Assembly: GCA_026168455.1 (NCBI GenBank)
Contig: CM047431.1
Coordinates: 15,674,183-15,738,182 of the forward strand
Direction of reading: 5' to 3'
Source of the DNA: Theocolax elegans
Lineage: Eukaryota > Arthropoda > Insecta > Hymenoptera > Cerocephalidae
Length of the DNA: 64,000 nucleotides
The position numbers and the translations under genes were made by a program. Below the pieces are notes generated by a model that was not told the DNA's origin, did not search any database, and worked only from the letters and a program-made list of their open reading frames with translations. Positions 58,942 through 64,000 of this stretch are shown one piece after another; within the stretch, counting starts at the first letter, position 1, and each line of letters starts with the position of its first letter.

Positions 58942-59370
58942 ATGGATTACTACAATGAATATTTTGGTCAACAAATTAGTGGTGGGAGAGGAGGCGTTAG
59001 ATGTATTTACATCGTAAATCAAAGGGGTCATGGTGGTATCGGTCCATTTCTCGCAGGAATTTTCCGAAGAGTATTAACTCTTATTACACGTGGTGCAAAA
59101 GCTGTAGGTTAAGAGGCATTACGTACAGATATGAATATCGTTTCTGATGTGACGTCTAATAATATAACTTTAAAAGAATTGTTCAGGACGTGTGCTCGTG
59201 AATCAGATTGATGGAATCGTCAAGATATAAAAAATGATGCATCACCAGTACCCTGCAGTTGAACCTGGAACTGTGACAGGTCGTACCAAGAGAAGAAAGA
59301 GAGTTTACCGAAAGAATAGGAAAAGTCAGAAGAATATTCAAACAAATCGCGATATTTTTTATTAAAAAAG
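58942..59370 (+). pseudogene. Small basic virion-type protein, glycine-rich start
   Basis: Starts MDYYNEYFGQQISGGRGG and continues with GHGGIGPFLAGIFRRVLTLI, then TRGAKAVG before an in-frame TAA (59110). The same frame goes on to a TGA (about 59210). A Lys/Arg-rich tail (TGRTKRRKRVYRKNRKSQKN) follows in another frame. The GIGPFL and GAKAVG pattern with a basic tail is known from Polinton/adintovirus small core or minor capsid proteins. Confidence 0.65.
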
Positions 59371-59395
59371 GCTTTCTTACATATATAATCTTGCG

Positions 59396-60562
59396 AATGT
59401 CTCAAATCAGAATTACTCTTATTTGAGATTCCATCGACCCAGACAACTATCGAGGGTCACAATGGGATCAGTACAAACCTATCTCGTCATTGGCAGGTGA
59501 TTCACCTATTGAGTTTGTAATATCTAGACACGCAGACGAATATCTTGACCTTGTTTACGCTATGTTAAGTTTACGTGTTTCCTTAAAATATAACGATGAG
59601 GAAATTGATGCCACTACCCTACAACAATGGAAGAAATCAGGACCTATTAATAATTTATATTATATACTTAAGTAGACGTGTTTTTTTAATTTTAAACCGG
59701 TATTACCGCCGAATAATTCATATGCTTATTGTGCGTACATAGAAACTTTATTATACTATGGTAACGGTGCAAAAGAGTCATGCCTTACATTTGTCGATGA
59801 GAATGAGGGTCTTACAAATCTGATTGGACATTTGCACGGTGAAGTATTTAGTCAAAATATGGTATTGATAAATGGTGTAGAAGTACGCATTAGATTCGTT
59901 TGATCACGAGACAGTTTTCCCTCATCGACCCAACAGGTATACTATCTGTCAATATTGACGACGCCAATTTGTTGATTAGACGAGTGAAGATTAATCCTGA
60001 AGTTCTATTAGCCCATGCAAATGGTCTGTTAAAAACTACAGAAAAATATCCTATAAGACGAGTGGAAGTTAAGGCTTTTACAATGCACAATGGTGTATAC
60101 GAAGAAACGTTAGATAACTTAATTCTGGGTCAATTACCGAGAAGGATAATTGCCAGTTTCGTATAAATAAGGCTTTTAATAAACATAAAAATTTTAATCA
60201 TTTTAATTTCGAAAACCTTAACATTAATTTTTTGTGTTTATACGTGGACGGTGTACAGATACCCTCAAAACCGTTACAACTTGATTTTAAAACGAGTCAA
60301 TTGTACGTTGAAGCCTACCATACATTATTCTCTGATACAAGTATACACTTTTTAAACAAGGGTAATAAAATTACACGTAAATCGTATCCTAATGGTTTCT
60401 TTCTATTTGTCTTTGACTTGATACCTGACTTGTCAGCGAACGATCATCCCCACTGGAATTCGATCAAACACAGTAGCATCCAATTAGACGTAAGATTCGA
60501 GTATCCGTTATATACAACCATGAATTGTATAATTTATGCTGATTCAGTGTTTAAAAGAAAAT
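59396..60562 (+). pseudogene. F54H12.2-like Polinton protein, frameshifted
   Basis: Blocks in order are SPIEFVISRHADEYLDLVYA, NNSYAYCAYIETLLYYGNG, LIGHLHGEVFSQNMVLINGV, INPEVLLAHANGLLKTTEKY, LDNLILGQLPRRIIASFV, FLCLYVDGVQIPSKPLQ and YPNGFFLFVFDLIPDLSAND. They are spread over three frames with stops near 59430, 59672, 59901 and 60165. The family is widespread in invertebrate Polintons and is often labelled uncharacterised F54H12.2-like. A structural (capsid) role is inference from genomic context. Confidence 0.72.
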
Positions 60563-61057
60563 AAAGGTGTAGTAACTCCTAAGGAAGTTGCAATTGTTTC
60601 GGTGAACTATGATTTTAGTGGTCACTGGCTCGTTATACCTTCGATAGGTATTGACCGGTTAACTGATGGTATAAGAAAACAAAATAACTGGTTAACGAAC
60701 CATCATCACGGTATAGATTATGTCGAAGGTGAAGTGTCAAAAAAGATTTTAATGCAAAGTTTGAAAGAAATTACAAAGAACGTACGTACGATCTATACAC
60801 GGGGTAAAGAAAAATGGTTATTTATACAGAAACTGACAGCTCGTGAAGTTATTAATTTGGAGTACGACAACGATTGCCCATCATTTCAAAATTTACCATG
60901 GAGTGATAAATATTGTATCCATCACGGATTAAAAAGATCATATTTACGATATAGTTGCGCGTTGAATAATGCATTTCGATTAAAGGAGTGGTTAAACTTA
61001 AAAAAAGATATACACCCATTGAGTTCGATTTTAGTGTACCAATCGGAAATATATTAG
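60536..61057 (+). CDS. Conserved Polinton-associated protein, 173 codons open
   Basis: An uninterrupted frame with KEVAIVSVNYDFSGHWLVIP, then CPSFQNLPWSDKYCIHHGLK and RYSCALNNAFRLKEWLNL. I associate this pattern with a gene next to the F54H12.2-like gene in arthropod Polinton-like elements. I do not know its function. Conserved Cys, His and Trp suggest a folded nuclease-like or metal-binding domain, but that is speculation. It overlaps the end of the preceding relic by a few codons. It is the best preserved gene of the cluster. Confidence 0.55.
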   Translation: MLIQCLKENKGVVTPKEVAIVSVNYDFSGHWLVIPSIGIDRLTDGIRKQNNWLTNHHHGIDYVEGEVSKKILMQSLKEITKNVRTIYTRGKEKWLFIQKLTAREVINLEYDNDCPSFQNLPWSDKYCIHHGLKRSYLRYSCALNNAFRLKEWLNLKKDIHPLSSILVYQSEIY

Positions 61058-61094
61058 AAATTGATGCTTCAAGACAATAAATGGTCGATTTTTA

Positions 61095-61275
61095 AAAATT
61101 TCAATCATTTCAAAATTTGCCGTGAAGTGATAAATACTGTATCCACACGGATTAAAAAGATCATATTTACAATATAGTTACGCGTTATACAATGCTTTTT
61201 GATTAAAAGAGTGGTTGAACTCAAAAAAAGAAATACACCCATTGAATTCGATTTTAGTGTACCAATACAACTTTG
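61095..61275 (+). repeat. Diverged second copy of the 3' part of 60536-61057
   Basis: About 170 bases match 60880-61051 (shared TCATTTCAAAATTTGCC/ACC, GGATTAAAAAGATCATATTTAC, ATACACCCATTGA) with roughly 10-15 percent differences and small deletions. A local tandem duplication within the cluster. Confidence 0.8.
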
Positions 61276-61279
61276 CACA

Positions 61280-61713
61280 ATGAACAGTTTGAAGATTCTG
61301 AAACATTTGTCCATCATTCGGAGTCATACAATGGGTGTATTCCCGGCAGATATCACGGGTGTGGATGAATCTGACGACTTTTGTCTTCAATACTTATGAC
61401 CATACGAAACCTGGTATGCTTTATGTTGCATACCATTGCAATATATGTTGTTAAAAATGGAATCGTACCTTACTTTGATAGTTACGGAAATCCATCATTT
61501 GTACTATCGTATATTAATAGAATAAAGAAAAATTATAAGCGTTATCGATGTACTTCGAAGCAGTTGCAAAACGATTCATCTGACATGTGCGAACAATATT
61601 GTATTTTGTTCCTTCGTTATTTGAATACGGGTGTTGGGTTACAGAAATTTCTCAAGCTTTTATTCACTGATCTTTCAAAGAACCATGACATTGTGAGAAG
61701 ACGCGTACAATAG
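61280..61713 (+). pseudogene. Adenain-type cysteine protease relic (Polinton PRO)
   Basis: Adenovirus-type proteases process virion precursor proteins. The N-terminal part (LSIIRSHTMGVFPADITGVD) is in one frame, and after a shift the other part reads GIVPYFDSYGNPSFVLSYIN, then QLQNDSSDMCEQYC and FLRYLN. The FDSYG and Q-x-D-x-C-x-x-YC pattern is diagnostic. The residue after the catalytic Cys is Glu where Gly is usual, and the His region around 61410-61430 is disrupted by the frameshift. It is therefore not functional as it stands. Confidence 0.72.
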
Positions 61714-61903
61714 AAAAACGCTGATATAAGATTCGTGGGTAATGGTAATAACAAATGCATCATCAGATATTTACAAAAACCTAATTACAAGATGTCTTTA
61801 CTGTAAAATATACGTGACAATGATTAACAATCAATCAGATAATGAACAGACTAAGTCGCCTTATGGGCGACCATAATCGCAACAGTTACTAAGTCACTCA
61901 TAC

Positions 61904-62290
61904 GTGTTAAATAAATCATTTACTAAAAGAATCCTAATTGGTCTGGACAACGATTTAGGAGAATATCATGTGTTTCCTGTAGTACGACTGTTAGTTGCAG
62001 ATTTCATCGGTGTACCATTTTCAAAGGAAGGTTGGTCCGAGTTTTGCTTCATTCTGGAAGAAATTAATGGGTATTTCGAGGTCTTAAGGATGAACTTACG
62101 ACCAAAAAGTTTACGGTCACGGGCGGATTTTGAGATACACGTACGCACACAATGGCAAGGTGATTGAGATTAAAGAGGATCATAGACCAATACATGGACC
62201 TCCTATAAGGCGTTTTCGTCGTAATGTAGTTATAAAAAAAATTACTTTGATAAATTGAAAAATTGTAAGTACACGTGTCAATGAAAGATT
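61904..62290 (+). pseudogene. Small conserved Polinton-associated frame
   Basis: The frame reads RILIGLDNDLGEYHVFPVVR, then DFIGVPFSKEGWSEFC. After a stop at 62165 further relics follow in a shifted frame (IHGPPIRRFRRN, then KKITLIN). Similar small genes sit downstream of the protease in related elements. Function unknown. Confidence 0.45.
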
Positions 62291-62570
62291 GAAATATTTA
62301 AATAATATATCATCGCTTGTAACTATTTTGTAAAAATGTTATTACGTATAACGCTTAAATAACTCAATATACCGACAAAAATTTTACAGATGTCACATCT
62401 GACATTAACGATGAAATTTTCGATTCGATTTATTAAAAAATTAATGAGGAAGAGTCTGTTGGTGTGAAAAATACGTATACGGATGTAATACGATATATCA
62501 TGTACGAAATAATGATGCTACACAATAAAGAAATTGTAAAATTACTCAACGATAGAATATTTCATGGTTA

Positions 62571-62807
62571 ATAATATATTGTAAACGTATTTATGTATAA
62601 AATATTGTAAACCACATATCAATCATACTGTTAAAATAATCTAATAAACCAAATATTTAAAAAAAATTTACATTAACTTGTAACGTACCAAACTTTATGT
62701 ATCAAAATATATGCATGCATTACAGCGAATCAATGTAAAATACATATCTACATAGGTTAATACTATCGATTAGCCAATGTAGCCATATCGGATGAGCACA
62801 TATAAGA
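62571..62807. other. AT-rich noncoding DNA
   Basis: Nothing recognised. Confidence 0.4.
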
Positions 62808-62880
62808 AAATAAGATAGCTCAGCGGTAGAGTATCCGATTGCCACTCGCTATGACGGGGTTCGATCCCAAAGTAGGGCAG
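62808..62880 (+). tRNA. tRNA-Gly-like pseudogene or SINE head
   Basis: A box TAGCTCAGCGGTAGAG (62815-62830) and B box GGTTCGATCCC (62858-62868) are spaced as in a tRNA. The anticodon region TTGCCAC fits Gly(GCC). The acceptor stem halves do not pair, so a working tRNA is unlikely. Confidence 0.5.
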
Positions 62881-64000
62881 AAATTTTTTTATTTAGCAAT
62901 TAATGTTTGAATAATTGATTTAAATATCATAATGTCAAAAACTGTAAAATTTATAATTTTATTATATTTTTATATACATTAGCCACTTTGGATCAAATAT
63001 CAAAGTGATACGACCAAAACGGACAAAGTTGTAATTAATTAAATAATTAAACATTCATTATTAATTATTAATTTGTATTAAATCTTTGAAGGGCTACTAT
63101 GCTCAAATATAACATTTAAAATTATTATGGATTGTAATTTGTAATAAGGATTGGTATTAAACAAATTTTTAGTATAGTCATAAGTTTTACAATGAGTTAG
63201 CAAGTACGTAACTAAACTTATGCATAAAAAACTGTATCTTTTAAAACTTAATATTATATTCATTGTAATTAAATATTATAATTAATACACTAGTTATGTA
63301 CTACAAAGTACATCGAGGCATAGCGAGCGATGACGTCATCTGTTACCACCATATACATGAGATGTCCAACGGTGAAGGAATCAAATGTTAGACAAATTTA
63401 AGCCGAATCTACCAAAACGGAAGAGCTTCCCCCACCACTGCCAACTTCAACAAAACTAGCTGCTCTCGCTACTTTAGTAGCATTTCGTCGGTAGTAATAA
63501 ACGAATTATTACCTGTGGCCTCTCCGCACTATTTCCGTCCCGAGGGACTATAAATTATTTAGTCTTTACTTTGATACTTTCGCTCACCGGACGAGCATAA
63601 TGTTACAAAGAGTCGTAGTCAATATAAAGTCTTATTAATAAATTATGTTATATTTTCTTTTATAAATCTTATTTTTAACTTATTTTATATTTCATTGTCT
63701 TATAATGCAAAAGCAATTTCTATGATTTAATCAAAATATAGTTTATTCTATGAGAAATGAATTTATTGATCTCCACAAGCCAAAGACTATTCCTCACAAC
63801 TCAGTAATGCGGACTATATTACTACCAGCCACTTTAGAAGCCTCACAGGATGAGTGTTTGAAAAAAAAGATCAAGACAAGCTAAGTCAAAAGAAAAAAAA
63901 GAAAAAAAATCCTCGTCGGAATAGAGCTGTTTTTCAAAATTTTTATATTATATCATTCATCTGTATGTAGAGATGAGATGCCTGGACTCTACTGATGATC
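62881..64000. other. AT-rich noncoding DNA
   Basis: No supported gene. A short GC-richer patch at 63300-63560 contains a 24-codon open run followed by a GTAGTA donor-like site, too weak to call. Confidence 0.4.

Larger units (their letters stand above)
58500..62570 (+). mobile_element. Decayed Polinton/adintovirus-like virion gene cluster
   Basis: A run of plus-strand gene relics in the same orientation: a capsid-type gene end, a small basic protein, an F54H12.2-like protein, a conserved 173-codon frame, an adenain-type cysteine protease and two small conserved frames. This combination is characteristic of Polinton (Maverick) elements and related adintovirus-like insertions. The polymerase, integrase and packaging ATPase are not in the window and no long terminal repeats were found. 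Most genes carry stops or shifts, so it is an old, partial copy. Confidence 0.7.

Noticed and set aside
62808..62880. Functional tRNA-Gly gene
   Set aside because: A and B boxes are good but the acceptor stem does not pair, so it is listed only as tRNA-like.
63400..63495. Possible host exon (EELPPPLPTSTKLAALATLV) before GTAGTA
   Set aside because: Short, no convincing acceptor, and I could not tie it to RyR or any other family.

Overview
The window looks like AT-rich insect nuclear DNA and is mostly transposable elements nested inside one another. The only host coding sequence I recognise is one exon at 30716-30993 that matches the insect ryanodine receptor (RyR, a Ca2+ release channel). It has splice sites on both sides, so the window may lie inside very large RyR introns. 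I cannot name the species; an arthropod, probably an insect, is the safe reading.

Left part (1-27428). A Ty3/gypsy LTR retrotransposon on the minus strand (376-9291, LTRs of 1405 and 1415 bp, PBS and PPT visible, but with protease, RT and RNase H deleted) sits in a (TA)n tract between two ends of a DNA transposon family. To its right lies the most striking object, an 18-kb giant imperfect palindrome (9316-27391). It is bounded by matching terminal inverted repeats and lies in (TA)n DNA. Each arm carries the same multi-exon gene, on the minus strand at left and the plus strand at right. The exons join in phase into a MULE-type DDE transposase with an N-terminal FLYWCH/MULE-like zinc finger. 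The basic/acidic tail ends in a C-terminal RING-HC finger of the IAP type. The two arms are nearly identical. The right arm has two extra hairpin-forming segments, and a perfect 94-bp palindrome lies at the centre.

Middle (27429-35100): small inverted-repeat elements, the RyR exon, and decayed minus-strand LINE pieces.

Right-middle (35100-53800): a Russian-doll nest of non-LTR retrotransposons, all on the minus strand. An older LINE (about 35105-49500) is split by a Loa-like LINE with RNase H (35271-42266, 11-bp target duplication, internal 1428-bp tandem duplication). It is split again by a second LINE (43653-47630) with an open EN-RT frame. Another decayed LINE follows (50323-53800). In all four elements ORF2 lacks an AUG near its start; in three of them it clearly lies in the ORF1 frame behind a stop codon.

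Right end (53800-64000): a tRNA-derived SINE, a piggyBac-type MITE with TTAA duplications, a Helitron Rep fragment, a plus-strand Ty3/gypsy pol fragment, and a decayed Polinton/adintovirus-like virion gene cluster (58500-62570) that includes an adenain-type cysteine protease remnant. A tRNA-Gly-like sequence and AT-rich DNA close the window.
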